A DNA stretch of 64,000 nt from Lamellibrachia columna. Taxonomy: Eukaryota > Annelida > Polychaeta > Sabellida > Siboglinidae. Position numbers and translations under genes: made by a program. Positions 34,053 through 44,239 of the stretch are shown here, piece after piece (positions within the stretch are counted from its first letter, which is position 1; the number at the start of each line of letters is the position of its first letter). The notes beneath the pieces were generated by a model. It saw only the letters and a list, made by a program, of their open reading frames with translations, ran no database searches and was not told the origin of the DNA. The stretch covers positions 520,001 through 584,000 of the forward strand of contig OY759261.1 of assembly GCA_963662155.1 (NCBI GenBank). The letters are read 5' to 3'.

Positions 34053-34331
34053 CTTGACTCGGTATAGTACCCAGAAGCAGTAGAATCTACCAAAGTAGAA
34101 AGCCTACCTTGGCGGGGTGCGGAGACGGACTCTATACCGTCATTGCTGTAGTCTACGGTCGAGAGGCTCGACACAGACTGACACATGTATGATAGACCCA
34201 CATACATAACGCTGCTGTGGCAGTGACCCGTGACCAGTGCAGCCTTGTGGAACACATTGGACTCGCAGTGAATAACGGCCGCATGAAAGCAACAGCGAGG
34301 CAAAACGTATGCGTGTATTGCAGCGTCGCTC
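34053..34331 (-). CDS. Exon-like conserved block (copy 2)
   Basis: It differs from 18924-19202 by one synonymous base. Acceptor-like TTCACACAG|G and donor AAG|GTAAGC are both retained, as are all 92 codons (YVGLSYMCQSVSSLSTVDYS and so on). Upstream on this strand a 36-bp tandem duplication (34382-34453) is new relative to copy 1. Function unknown. Confidence 0.35.
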
Positions 34332-34599
34332 CTGTGTGAATTGTTGTCGTTTTCGTTCAGAATTTCGGAGGGGGACCTTTGCGTCGCTTTACCAGCACAC
34401 ACTGCACTGTACAGATACGTCGCTTTACCAGCAGACACTGCACTGTACAGATACGATCACAAAGTGGTTCTGCGATATTTTCAGGAAATGGGCAACTACT
34501 ACACAAATGCATATTGTACGCGTGTAATTTAATGTTTCACTGTTAATCTCATGTATTCCCCATTTTTTGCACATGTCCAGAGTCAAATTATGTTCAGCC

Positions 34600-34797
34600 T
34601 GAATCCACGATATAATCCCCTCCGAACAAAACCCCTTCCGGACCTAACCCCCTCCGTACACAACCTCCTCCGGACAAAACATCCATTCTTTAAAATAAAC
34701 GCAAATAAAACCTCCATCCATTATGGTGAAATGAAACTGGATGACCCGTTGTATATTAATCATTCATTTTATGATTGGTTCCGCTATATTGTATAAA
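34600..34797 (+). mobile_element. MITE-like element with C-rich word array, copy 2
   Basis: The counterpart of 19437-19632. Confidence 0.6.
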
Positions 34798-34802
34798 TGA
34801 TA

Positions 34803-34860
34803 AACACACACACACGCACACGCGCACAAACAAACACACACACACACACAAACACACACA

Positions 34861-34940
<80 letters not shown>
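34803..34940. repeat. (AC)n-(GCAC)n-(AC)n microsatellite (copy 2)
   Basis: A (GCAC)n block of about 45 bases sits inside an AC tract. The plus-strand frames (THAR, ACVR on the complement) are artefacts. Confidence 0.95.
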
Positions 34941-34946
<6 letters not shown>

Positions 34947-35034
34947 GTATATAAATATATATCATTCCTTTCGACGTAAGTTTACTATTCATTAATTTCG
35001 GAGTTATATCCAATATTTCAACAACCCCTTAACA

Positions 35035-35272
35035 GATCAGTTCATTCCAACGCCAACTGAATATTCAGCCACGCTTCAATTACGGCTCGATAACTATTCG
35101 TTCACATATATCCACTACTGTCTACAGCCAGGCACTCATTTGTACAACTGAGTGAACTGGAACAACGTGGCGTGAACGAAATTGCCCAAGCTTTGAAACG
35201 CCCGCAAGTGGGTTGGAACCCGGGTTCTATCGATTGAGAGTCCGAAGCTCTAACCACTACGCCACCTCGCTG
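35035..35272 (-). mobile_element. tRNA-derived SINE, copy 2
   Basis: The minus-strand head at 35270-35210 reads GCGAGGTGGCGTAGTGGTTA (box A TGGCGTAGTGG), then CGGACTCTCAATCG, then GGGTTCCAACCC (box B, one mismatch to GGTTCGANNCC). The tail shares blocks with 905-1115. It lies in a 380-bp segment missing from duplicate copy 1. Confidence 0.65.
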
Positions 35273-35344
35273 CACTGCTGCACCGACCGCAGCCATGCCC
35301 GCATTGAGAACACTGACTACAGCCATACACCGAGAGCGACTGAC

Positions 35345-35849
35345 TTCGATATAGTCAGAGCCCGCCAGTCCTCTATTCACACAACTACAGGGTCGAGAAG
35401 GTGAACATCGACAAAAGCGATCCGATCGCGCTAACCATAATTACACCCATTTTATCAACAGCTCTGATCTTTTGCCTGCATGTGCTCGACCGCATGCCTC
35501 TGTTCTCAAGTAATCTGATCAAGACTGTACGGTATGCGCCTTTGGCAAAACGATGAATCATTCCTGTATAGAAATGCTAGTTTGTCAGGTTATCATCACA
35601 TTAATGTTCTCTTCGTAACATAACAGAGTGTAACACACATGCACGCTGGCATCATTCAATTCAAAAGTTCCTTTGTGTTTCTCGTACAGTATCGGACATT
35701 CCCTCGGAAAATTGTGCCTATGTGTGCTGTGTTGTCCAAAATATGGCCGCGTGATCCCCCTGAATACAATCCCCCTTTTCGGAAATTGTAGTGACCGCTC
35801 CACGAATTAGCCGTACGACATAACTTGGGAAGACGACGAGAGAGATGCT
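35345..35849. other. No recognisable gene (copy 2 counterpart of 19760-20280)
   Basis: Almost identical to copy 1 over its length; nothing coding recognised. Confidence 0.4.
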
Positions 35850-37087
35850 AGGGAGAGCTCACCTCAGCCTGGGAGGAGGCTGAGAGGAGGTAAGGTGACA
35901 GGTCGTAGGGAGACAGAACGTAAGGAGACGGGACGTAGGGAGACAGGACGAAAGGAGACGGGAAGGAAAGAAATGAGAGGGAAGACAAATGGATCGAAGG
36001 AAAGGGGCGTGGGGGAGACAGTAGCGAAGGAGTCGGGGGGGGGGGAGACGATAGTTAAGGCGATGGGAGTGAGGGAGACGGGAGGAAAGGTGTCAGGAGG
36101 GATGGCGACGGGAACGCAAGTTAGCCAGGAGACGGGAGGGAAAGGTGACAGGTCGATGAGTGAGAGAGAGAGCCTGATAACAGTCTGTCATCAAGTGACA
36201 AGGCTGCAGGACAGAATGTGATGGAGGGGATCCATCGGAAGAGCTATTCTGAGGCAGTGATAGAGGGGGGTGAGAAAGAGAGCGAGGGTGTTTGTGGGGG
36301 ACTCAATAGTTAGGAAGACCGACAGAGTCTTAAACAAGGGAGATGACGTGGTGGTCTGCTTGCCTGGGGCCAAAATAGAGGCGATAACTGAGAGGGTAGA
36401 AAACATTGTGGGTTCGGGTAAGGGTGGATCTATTTTAGTACACGTAGGGACTAATAACGTAGAGAGGGAGGGTACAACTGCCATAGTTAGGAAATATAGA
36501 CAGTTGGTCAGAACACTAAAACAGACGCGGGTTGAGCAGGTAATACTGTCAGGGATTTTACCAGTAATAGGAAGGAGGGGTCACATATATCGAAATTGCC
36601 GGGGGATGGCAATTAACATGCTAGTCGAGAAGCTATGTAGGGAAGAGGAAGTTGGATTTGTGGATTAGTGGGGAAGTTTTGTTGGAAGGGCTGATATGTA
36701 CATGAAGGATGGGCTTCATCTAAGTGGAAAGGGGGCAGCAGTATTTGCGGTTGGACTCACAGCAGCAGTAGACAGTGGCATGGGTAGCATAACAAATATT
36801 TTTTGTAGTAAAAACTGTTTAAACTAGAAGCGCAAGGGGGTTACTTAGAGATGCCTCAAGCAGGAAAAGAGGCCACTAGTACAGATAAACCAATAACGAA
36901 ATGTCCGAGAAACATGTCTGAAGCAGGTTATAGATGCGTGTGTTTAAATGCTAGGCGTATAGTAAATAAGATAAACGAATTAAACATTATGGTAGAAGAT
37001 ATTGACCCTCATATAATTGGTATTACCGAATCATGGGCCAACACAGACATAACAGATGCTGAATTAGGATTGACAGGATACGTAAGG
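35850..37087 (+). mobile_element. LINE A, 5' portion
   Basis: Purine-rich 5' region, ORF1 with esterase domain and the start of ORF2, broken at 37087 by LINE B. The 3' continuation is at 39536-40052. Only its first 240 bases were included in the tandem duplication. Confidence 0.8.
36270..36827 (+). pseudogene. LINE A ORF1: SGNH-type esterase domain, one premature stop
   Basis: The frame reads VFVGDSIVRKTDRVL (block I, GDS with the nucleophile Ser), CLPGAKIEAI (block II Gly), VHVGTNNVEREG (block III, GxxN-like) and, after a TAG at 36666-36668, continues in the same frame to KDGLHLSGKGAAVF (block V, Asp-x-x-His) and a natural stop at 36825-36827. ORF1 proteins of several CR1-group LINEs are known to carry such an esterase. 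A single TAG, likely a one-base change of a Leu or Lys codon before WGSFVGR, disables the otherwise complete domain. The second LINE A copy (54736) lacks its middle. Confidence 0.75.
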
Positions 37088-37090
37088 TAA
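36851..37090 (+). pseudogene. LINE A ORF2 start: N-terminal endonuclease fragment
   Basis: It contains CVCLNARRIVNKINELNIMV and HIIGITESWANTDI, i.e. the N-terminal Asn and catalytic Glu (TES) motifs of the apurinic-type endonuclease. It is cut after LGLTGYV by LINE B. The missing remainder (GD.NH to SDH) is seen in LINE A at 55443-55700. Confidence 0.75.
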
Positions 37091-39535
37091 CTTTTGACCA
37101 TAATCGACAAGCATGCACCCGTTATCCGACGAACGATAAATGTGCGTCCCAGGCAACCGTGGAGAAACGATGACTTGCAGAGGATGAGGCAGCAGGTTAG
37201 ACGAGCCGAACGCAAATGGCGCCACACACGACTCACTGTTCATCGTGAAATTTACACGGATTTGCGTGACGCTTTCAAGCAAAGCATCGCTTTGGCCAAA
37301 TCTGCGTATTACTGTGCCGAGATTAAATCATCAGCCCGTAATAACAAAGAGATGTACCGCATCACAAACGACCTGATGGGTCGCTCCAGTAAAACTTTGT
37401 TTCCGAAAAGTGATGATGGTCCAGGCGCATTGGCTGATTGTTTCGTCACGCACTTCACTGACAAGATCACTGATATCCGTGTACATCTGGCGACTATAAG
37501 TAGGCAGCGCCAGCTGTCGGTGGTCGCAGATGATAATGACTGTCGAGTTGTGGATCCTCTTTGTGACTTCGAACTAGCTACATGCAATGACATCTGTAAT
37601 CTGGTAATGAAGGGTACTAGCAAACTTTCAACTGACATCGACATCATTTCTGCAACCCTGCTTAAATCGAACATTGCTACGCTCGCACCGGTGTTAACAC
37701 GCATTGTGAACCTGTCGACCGAGTCCTCAACAATGCCAGCTGTTATGAAACACGCCGTCGTGACACCATTGTTAAAGAAGAGTGATCTTGACCCTGAAAT
37801 ACTATCCAACTACCGACCGATATCCAACCTGAGTTTCATATCAAAACTCCTCGAGAAGTATGTAGCATCGCAAATCCGGCAGTACATGGACTCGAATGAT
37901 CTCTTCGATGTTTTTCAGAGTGCGTATCGTCCTGCTCACAGCTGTGAAACAGCCCTCGTTCGTATACAAGACGACATTCTACATTCGCTCGACAATCGGA
38001 ATACCGTGATATTGGTGTTGCTCGATCTCAGTGCTGCCTTCGATACTGTTGATCATCGTCTGCTTCTAGACAAACTGCACGAAATTGGCATACATGACAA
38101 CGCACACCGCTGGATACAGTCGTACCTTTCGCAGCGAACGCAAGCTGTTAAAGTTGATAACGTCACCTCAAGAAGTGTTGGTTTATGCTCTGGTGTACCG
38201 CAGGGTAGCGTGCTGGGACCCTTGTTTTTTACAATCTATTGTCTGGGGCTCAACCATGTCTTCGAACACCACCAACTCCGTTACCACATGTATGCTGACG
38301 ATACCCAGCTGTATGTTGAATTTCCGCGTGATCAGCCAGCGCATGCTACAACTGCCATTGACCGCATATCGCGATGTACCGCCGATGTAAAGTCATTGAT
38401 GGTGTCCCACAACCTTCTTCTTAACGAGTGTAAAACGGAAGCCGTCGTGATTTCCGCTGCGCAGAATCGCAAACGTGTTCAACCTCCTGTTGACCTAGTC
38501 ATTGATGTCTGTGGCTGCTCCGTCACGCCGAAACCATTTATCCGCGACATCGGTTTTGTATTTGATGACACAATGACAATGGCGGCGCAGATACGCCGTG
38601 TCTGCCAGGTGGCATACTGTCACATTCGCGGCATTGCAACTATCAGAAAATGCCTTTCCACCATTGCTTGCAAAACAATTATTCACGCTTTAGTCATGTC
38701 GCGCTTGGACTTCGGCAACGCTATGTTTTATGGACTGCCCGAGACGCAGCTGCGGAAACTGCAGATGATTCAAAACTCCGCGGCACGGCTGATTACTGGA
38801 ACCCGCCGAAGAGATCACATAACACCAGTTTTATTCAGTTTACATTGGTTGCCTATTCGTCAGCGAATCGAATTCAAACTTCTTTTACTTGTGTTTCGCG
38901 CTGTGCATCATCTATGCCCTGTGTATCTGTCGTCGCTAGTGATTCCATACACACCCACCCGAACACTGAGATCCGCCGATCAACATCTATTGACTATACC
39001 GCGGTACCATCTCGAGCGGTACGGTCGTCGGGCCTTTTCTGTGGCAGGGCCGACACTGTGGAACGCCCTGCCTCCCGCAATTAGGCAAGCCAACTCCGTT
39101 GCGGTATTCAAGTCACTTCTAAAAACACATCTCTTTCGCGAAGCCTTTCGAACACTCTGTTGACATTTTAATCACTCGAACATTTTACTTATTTAACTTA
39201 TTATTTATTTAATTTGTTTATTTAACTTATCTGATTAATTTATATGTTTATCTAATGTATCAACTTAATTGTAGTTGTTTATTTTATCTTTTTATTTATT
39301 ATTTATTTATTTTATGTATTTATTTAACTTCTTGACATAATTAATTCATTTAAATCATTTAGTGAACTTTTTATTTAACTTATGTTTACCTGTCTTTTAA
39401 TCACATTTTATTTTAGCACTTCAATTTATTTAAAATTATTTAGTATTACCTTGTTAGCGCCTTTGAGCAGGTTTTTAACCCGGATACACGGCGCATTATA
39501 AATGTATAATAATAATAAAAATAAAAAACTATAAA
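37088..39535 (+). mobile_element. LINE B, L2-like, 5'-truncated insertion in LINE A
   Basis: It begins just after the endonuclease, carries a full-length RT frame and ends in GCGCCTTTGAGCAGG, CGGCGCATTATAAATGTAT and an (AAT)n tail, the L2/CR1 type of 3' end. Both flanks are LINE A sequence. Confidence 0.85.
37094..39163 (+). CDS. Reverse transcriptase of LINE B (C-terminal part of ORF2)
   Basis: A 689-residue frame without interruption, the longest real coding sequence here. It has no ATG at its start (first in-frame Met about residue 31) because the element is truncated after the endonuclease. The linker DKHAPVIRRTINVRPRQPW precedes the RT. RT motifs in order: NYRPISNLSFISKLLEK (about residue 238), LLDLSAAFDTVDHRLL (about 310, first catalytic Asp), SGVPQGSVLGPLFF (about 366) and MYADDTQLY (about 399, catalytic Asp pair). 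The C-terminus has LHWLPIRQRIEFKLL (about 583), TLWNALPPAIR and LLKTHLF, with TGA at 39161-39163. The intact frame suggests a young insertion, but without promoter and endonuclease it is a dead copy. Confidence 0.85.
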   Translation: MTIIDKHAPVIRRTINVRPRQPWRNDDLQRMRQQVRRAERKWRHTRLTVHREIYTDLRDAFKQSIALAKSAYYCAEIKSSARNNKEMYRITNDLMGRSSKTLFPKSDDGPGALADCFVTHFTDKITDIRVHLATISRQRQLSVVADDNDCRVVDPLCDFELATCNDICNLVMKGTSKLSTDIDIISATLLKSNIATLAPVLTRIVNLSTESSTMPAVMKHAVVTPLLKKSDLDPEILSNYRPISNLSFISKLLEKYVASQIRQYMDSNDLFDVFQSAYRPAHSCETALVRIQDDILHSLDNRNTVILVLLDLSAAFDTVDHRLLLDKLHEIGIHDNAHRWIQSYLSQRTQAVKVDNVTSRSVGLCSGVPQGSVLGPLFFTIYCLGLNHVFEHHQLRYHMYADDTQLYVEFPRDQPAHATTAIDRISRCTADVKSLMVSHNLLLNECKTEAVVISAAQNRKRVQPPVDLVIDVCGCSVTPKPFIRDIGFVFDDTMTMAAQIRRVCQVAYCHIRGIATIRKCLSTIACKTIIHALVMSRLDFGNAMFYGLPETQLRKLQMIQNSAARLITGTRRRDHITPVLFSLHWLPIRQRIEFKLLLLVFRAVHHLCPVYLSSLVIPYTPTRTLRSADQHLLTIPRYHLERYGRRAFSVAGPTLWNALPPAIRQANSVAVFKSLLKTHLFREAFRTLC

Positions 39536-40052
39536 GATATGAGAAAATACTTAGCAAAGCTAGATTGGGATAACATGCTGATGAATAAGACCGCAATTGA
39601 ATGTTGGAATATTCTAAAATATGAAATTGAGAGTATCATCGATAAATTTGTTCCCTTGAAAAAACAAGGAAATCGGTCTAGAAAGAAACACTTGTCAAAA
39701 GAAGCTATTAGAAAAAGAAAAATAGTGTTTAAGCAAACTATGTGGAGGGTTTATAGGCGTACCAGAAAGGATGAAGACTATGCAAATTACAAAGAGGCAC
39801 TTAACCTAGCTACAACTGAAATTAGAAAATCTAAAACAACCTTTGAAAAAAAATTGGCAGGTAATATAAAAAATGACAGCAAGAGTTTCTATGCTTATGT
39901 AAGGAGTATACAGAAAGTTCGAGATAAGGTCGGACCACAGGAAAACAACAGGGGAAACATAATTTCAGACGGGTTTCAAATGGCAGAGGTCCTGAATAAG
40001 TATTTCAGCTCAGTTTTTACCACAGAACATATCAGCTCACTTCCAGTCCCAT
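39536..40052 (+). pseudogene. LINE A ORF2 continued (linker before RT)
   Basis: It reads MRKYLAKLDWDNMLMNK, then KKHLSKEAIRKRK, YANYKEALNLATTEIRKSK and FQMAEVLNKYFSSVFTTE. It is about 85% identical in protein to 55774-56275. It is open for over 500 bases and ends where unrelated sequence begins after ISSLPVP. Confidence 0.8.
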
Positions 40053-40055
40053 TTA

Positions 40056-40960
40056 TTATTATACTGATTACATTGTTTCTGGGTATGCTAATATCTTCTT
40101 TTTTTCCCTAATCCCTTGCGGGGTGGGGGCCACATCCCTATTTTCGCGCCATCTCGACGACTTGTCTCTGCTGTTCCTGTCTTTCCGGGTTTCGCTTTAC
40201 TCTTCTATTGCTCTTTTTTGTCTATCTATCCTCGCTCATTCTCTGAATGTGTCCTGCCCATCGCACTCAGCTCCCAACTACCTTCCATCTTAGGTGTTTC
40301 TTCGTTCCAATCTCTTCTCGTAAAAACACAATCCTCTTTTTATTATTTCGTTTCATTCTACACATTTTCCGGACCCAATTGTTCTGTGCGACCTGTAACT
40401 TTTCCTTATGTTTCTATGTCAAGGCAACTATTCTCAACTCGTATATACACAATTTTCATTTCATTGAGCTGTTTCTTCAACTTTCTGCTCCATACAATGA
40501 CGTCCAACCCCACCATGATTGCCTCTCCTGTTAGTCTAGCATCCTCCTACGCATATTCCAGTTACTTCCTCCATCCATACATACGGTTCCCCCAAGTACA
40601 CGAATCTGTTAACTCGCTTGATCACCCTTCCACTTATCTATAGGTACATATCCTTTTCATCAGTCCACATTGCCTCGATTTCTGCAGTTCCTTCTAGATA
40701 TCTGCCGCCACTGTTATGTCGTCCGCATACAATATCTTCTGCAGTACATCTTGTCCTGACACATTTCCATTGATCACGTTTCTCACTAAAATGATACACT
40801 CGAATCTAAAGACTCTTCCTTGTCTGACGCCTGCGTCCAAACTCTTCTGACGCTATGACCACCGCTGTTGGCTCTTTGTACATTGCCTCCACCATTCTGA
40901 CCTCTGCATCACCTAACTTCATCAACCACATAACTCCAACCGCTTATTTACTTAATAAGT
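40056..40960 (-). mobile_element. Antisense LINE fragment with RT box
   Basis: On the minus strand ILYADDITVAAD (YADD at about 40728-40717) follows a GQDVL-type stretch. About 450 bases on, LRWKVVGS...RWAGHIQRMSEDRQKRAI resembles the C-terminal LRW.GH..RM motif of RTE-like and related LINEs. Stops and shifts abound. It differs from LINEs A, B and C. Confidence 0.6.
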
Positions 40961-41037
40961 AATGTGTCATTTTTAAAACGACCGTTCCGTTGGCACTAAA
41001 TATGCTAACATACAGTTCATACAATGATATGCTGCTC

Positions 41038-41080
41038 CTGCTATAGCTATAGCTATAGTTATAGTTATAGTTATAGTGTC
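41038..41080. repeat. Hexamer repeat (CTATAG/TTATAG)n
   Basis: Seven or so six-base units at the edge of the S repeat. Confidence 0.85.
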
Positions 41081-41149
41081 AGAGGAAGCAATGATCTGTT
41101 TCAAGACATGATGTCGACAATCGTGACTAGTGGTGTATGTCTCTCTTAT

Positions 41150-41645
41150 TAAAACTCCATCCTCAACTAATTTAGCCTTTCGCAAATCCGGTTCGTTGAT
41201 GTCCAAATATGTAGTATGTAAATAGCTTAAGTAATTTCCGCAGTCGATTTAATGCAAAATACTTATATTTGCTCAAATAATCGAAAGAATTTACCTTAGT
41301 CGGCAGAACTGGTAAAGTTCAAAATAGTGGATATCCAAAATGGGAAACACTGTGTGGTTCAATGCCGATCACGGGCGTGACATCCACCCTCTCGCTGATC
41401 ACATGACTAAGTGACGAAATTTCACCAAGGGTGAAATTCATGAGTCTTCAACGTTTCCATTTTCACTTCAATCAATGTTTCACCAAACTAATTTAATAGT
41501 TTGTATGGCGATTTTACAAAAAAAAACGACATACAAAAGTTTCACAAATGAGCTAGAATGTTTAAGTGGATACTAGGTAGAATTATCGCAAAATTAATTT
41601 AAAATGAGACAAACGAAAAAAATGGAATTAAGGAGGTACCCTTAA
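41150..41645 (-). repeat. Dispersed S repeat, copy 3 (inverted)
   Basis: The complement of 4795-5295. On the minus strand it reads LDINEPDLRKAKLVEDGVL at its right-hand part, open here but stopped in copy 1, so the family may derive from coding sequence. Confidence 0.75.
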
Positions 41646-41766
41646 GTTTCATACAGTTTGGTATGCCTGTAGATGTTGTTATTTGTTAATAATGTTAATA
41701 AAATATTAAATTTTAAATGACTTATCTCCACTATTTTGTGTACAAATATTAGTAAACTAGTAAACA

Positions 41767-41860
41767 GCAAATGTGTTGTAACGAGCAAATGTGTTGTAAC
41801 GAGCAAATGTGTTGTAACGAGCAAATGTGTTGTAACGAGCAAATGTGTTGTAACGAGCGC
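41767..41860. repeat. 18-bp tandem repeat, ~5 units
   Basis: Near-identical units AGCAAATGTGTTGTAACG. Confidence 0.95.
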
Positions 41861-41869
41861 GCCAATCAT

Positions 41870-42590
41870 TTTAACTTACCGCAATTTAATGCTGCCAGAT
41901 GCGTTCGATTTACACCTGCGAAAATACCTTTGAAAAAACATGGTTAGGCCCTGGAGAATGTGAATCTGTGACAAATTAAACGTGGCGAGCGGGAAATGTT
42001 AATGCAATATGTATATAATTATAGGTTAAATTCGCCACCTGGTCTGCGCGCCTGGGGTGTTTATGCTGAATGCTCTCCTGTCGTGTGTGGGTGCTCGCGA
42101 TTTAAACACCCACAAAGATAATATATATTCTCTTTTATACCCAGTTAAAATATATGTTATGCTTACACCATTTTATGTTTATTCCATGTCATCATCATCA
42201 TCAATACAATTCAGTAATGCGACGCTCGCCAGAGATGTGACGCTATTGTCTCCTACACAAATATCCTGTAGTTTTGTATTTCGGTTACCTAAATGTATAT
42301 TGATCTTCCAAAATATGCAAACCTCTTTACAGTGTCTACGTTTACTTCTCCCACCTTCGGGTCTTCCCGTGCATACATGGAAGACCGTTGGAAGAAAGTA
42401 ATATTATCAGATGGCTGAGACAATATCGACACATCTTTGATACAATGTCGCGTAGCACTTGGTTCAGCGATGGTGTTACCGTACGCTGACGATGCTGGTC
42501 TAAGCTGTGTTATATTACGTTGATGCAATGCTTAATCAAAGAACAAAGAAAACTGCCCCTACGAAATGTGATGCTGTATCGTAAGAATCC
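41870..42590. other. Unassigned; possible antisense LINE scrap at 42290-42400
   Basis: On the minus strand KVGEVNVDTVKRFAYFGRSI resembles the post-RT 'F-x-Y-L-G' motif of LINEs, but it is too short to be sure. Nothing else is recognised. Confidence 0.3.
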
Positions 42591-42594
42591 AGGT

Positions 42595-43080
42595 TATATA
42601 CCCGTCCTGATAAAAAAAAACCTCAGACATACATGCAAAACTTCCTGCGGACAAAAAACACTCAAATTAATATAAATACTGACAAAAACCCTGCATTTGG
42701 GTGAAATGAAATTGGATGACCCGTTATGTTTCAACAATTACCTATTACTTTATTAAATCCATGTTATTAAAAGGTTGATTGGTTCCGTTAGATTGTATAG
42801 TGTAACTGTTAGCTTTCTGGGAGAACAACTTTTTCCGCTGGGCTTTTCCAACTGGGTTTTCTCTACTAACGATTTTGCAAGATAAAATAAATATTTAAGC
42901 TTGTCAATGCTATTTGTTCTCTGTTTCTGGTGAGCTTTAAAAAGTAATTCTTGTCAGTGTGTTAACTCTGTTTAAAGACCAATTTTCCAGACAGAGGACT
43001 TGGCTTCCCAACAGTTTGAAATGAGTTGTTTTGTTCGGAGGAAATTTTTTTTTATTTAGGGGGTTTTGTCCGAGGGAAGT
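42595..43080 (+). mobile_element. MITE bounded by inverted word arrays, apparently full length
   Basis: The left end is a C-rich array (GGTTATATACCCGTCC, CTGCGGACAAAAAACACTC), followed by GGTGAAATGAAATTGGATGACCCGTT shared with 19437 and 34600. The right end is G-rich (GGGGGTTTTGTCCGAGGG, 43058-43075). About 485 bp with no coding capacity. Confidence 0.5.
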
Positions 43081-43119
43081 TTATGGTCGGTTACGGTCGG
43101 TTACGGTAGCGCAAACGAT

Positions 43120-43330
43120 GTACTAACTGTAATAATCATCAGCTGTCCCTCGAAACGAGGATGACGTCTGCCAGGGGTTGGTCCTGGGTCCTGGGGTGAC
43201 ACGGGAGCCCGATTCTTGATTTGCAGATCGTATTGCAGTGGGGCAGGAGGTTCCGGGTGGAAGGAAGATGTGCAGGTGTTGAGACATCTCCCTCTCCTTT
43301 CTCCTCTGCCGCTTAAAACTGTATGACTGT
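43120..43330. other. Unassigned G-rich segment
   Basis: CCCTCGAAACGAGGATGACG (a hairpin-forming start) leads into GGGGTTGGTCCTGGGTCCTGG. It looks like an interspersed repeat end but no second copy is in the window. Confidence 0.3.
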
Positions 43331-43367
43331 GGTTGATAGGGTGTCAGCGTAACACGTGGGTTGTATA

Positions 43368-43703
43368 TTGCTAAACTTTTGTTGCGAGTCGCGCGCACAT
43401 TGGGTCAGCGCACATTGGGTCAGCGCACATTGGGTCAGCGCACATTGGGTCAGCGCACATTGGGTCAGCGCACATTGGGTCAGCGCACATTGGGTCAGCG
43501 CACATTGGGTCAGCGCACATTGGGTCAGCGCACATTGCACAACATTTGTTGCCGCGATTCAATTTTCGAATCGGTTCAACAAGTGTTGCGTCGGTGCAAT
43601 CAACACGCGACTCGAGATTTGTTGAGTTGCGGATCAGCGCACATTGCACGGCTGATCCATTTTAAGTCAAATAAGCAAACGATTCGCAACAAAAGTTTAG
43701 CAA
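43368..43703. mobile_element. Terminal-inverted-repeat element carrying a 15-bp minisatellite
   Basis: TTGCTAAACTTTTGTTGCGA (43368-43387) is repeated in inverted orientation at 43684-43703, and the match extends to 24 bases with one mismatch. The 336-bp interior is filled by about 9.7 units of GCGCACATTGGGTCA (43393-43537) and a related GCGCACATTGCAC further on. No target duplication is clear. Confidence 0.7.
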
Positions 43704-43859
43704 AGTACGCCTAGAATATATTGACTAAGACGGCTTGTAGAACGGAGGTGAGAAGACACAAGAGACGGTGTGAACGGACGAGGAACAATGCGAAATTATG
43801 AATGGTGTGAGGGCGGCTGGAAAGGTAGAGGTCAGTGGTTTGTTGTCCATTTTGGACGC

Positions 43860-44130
43860 CTACTAAACTCCATACATCAGCGCCAGTTGGTCAACACAGG
43901 AGTGCCGGACAGCCGTTCTGTATCCGACATTTGCCCTCACATGTCGTGGCAAAGATTGACCACAGCGATAAACCAGCGCCCTCTTTGCTCGAATAGTGCG
44001 CGTTGTTTTATCTACAACTGCCCTCGTATTGACTTCATGTCCCACGCTGGTTGCACCACGGCGGTGATGCTATCACGATTCCATATTCAGACCGCGTCCT
44101 GTGCGATTTGGAGTATACTCGACTAGTCTC
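43860..44130 (+). repeat. Unknown diverged repeat pair, member 1
   Basis: This aligns with 44790-45025: CCGGACA..CG...CGT, TGCCC.CACA, then a block encoding IDFMSHAG (member 2: IDFLSHAS), a TCACGATTC-like block and a final CGACTAGT (member 2: CACTAGAT). A 118-codon frame crosses member 1 and a 110-codon frame member 2. They could be relics of a duplicated coding unit or of an unknown transposon. No domain recognised. Confidence 0.45.
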
Positions 44131-44144
44131 AGACAACAACAGAC

Positions 44145-44232
44145 GGGAAAAAAATAGGAAGGAAAAATATAATGAATATGTAGAAAAAAAGGAAAAAAAG
44201 AAGAAAGGAAAGTATGAGAAAAAGAAAAATGC
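44145..44232. repeat. Polypurine tract
   Basis: About 90 bases of almost pure A/G (GGGAAAAAAATAGGAAGG, GGAAAAAAAGAAGAAAGG). Confidence 0.8.
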
Positions 44233-44239
44233 GTATGAC

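Larger units (their letters stand above)
20563..36095. repeat. Segmental tandem duplication, copy 2 (~15.5 kb)
   Basis: It is collinear with 8096-20516. Extra material: most of LINE C (23735-26020), an inverted R repeat, a larger GC array, six rather than two 52-bp units, a (GCAC)n block, a 380-bp segment with a SINE, a 105-bp AT-rich insert at 31582-31686 and a 22-bp palindrome. It lacks about 700 bp of hAT interior. Divergence is uneven: the LINE and hAT parts differ by several percent, whereas 33790-34380 and 35360-36000 differ by almost nothing. Confidence 0.9.

Noticed and set aside
35210..35270. A functional tRNA gene on the minus strand
   Set aside because: The acceptor stem is not closed, box B has a mismatch, and the head is fused to a tail shared with another dispersed copy: it is a SINE.
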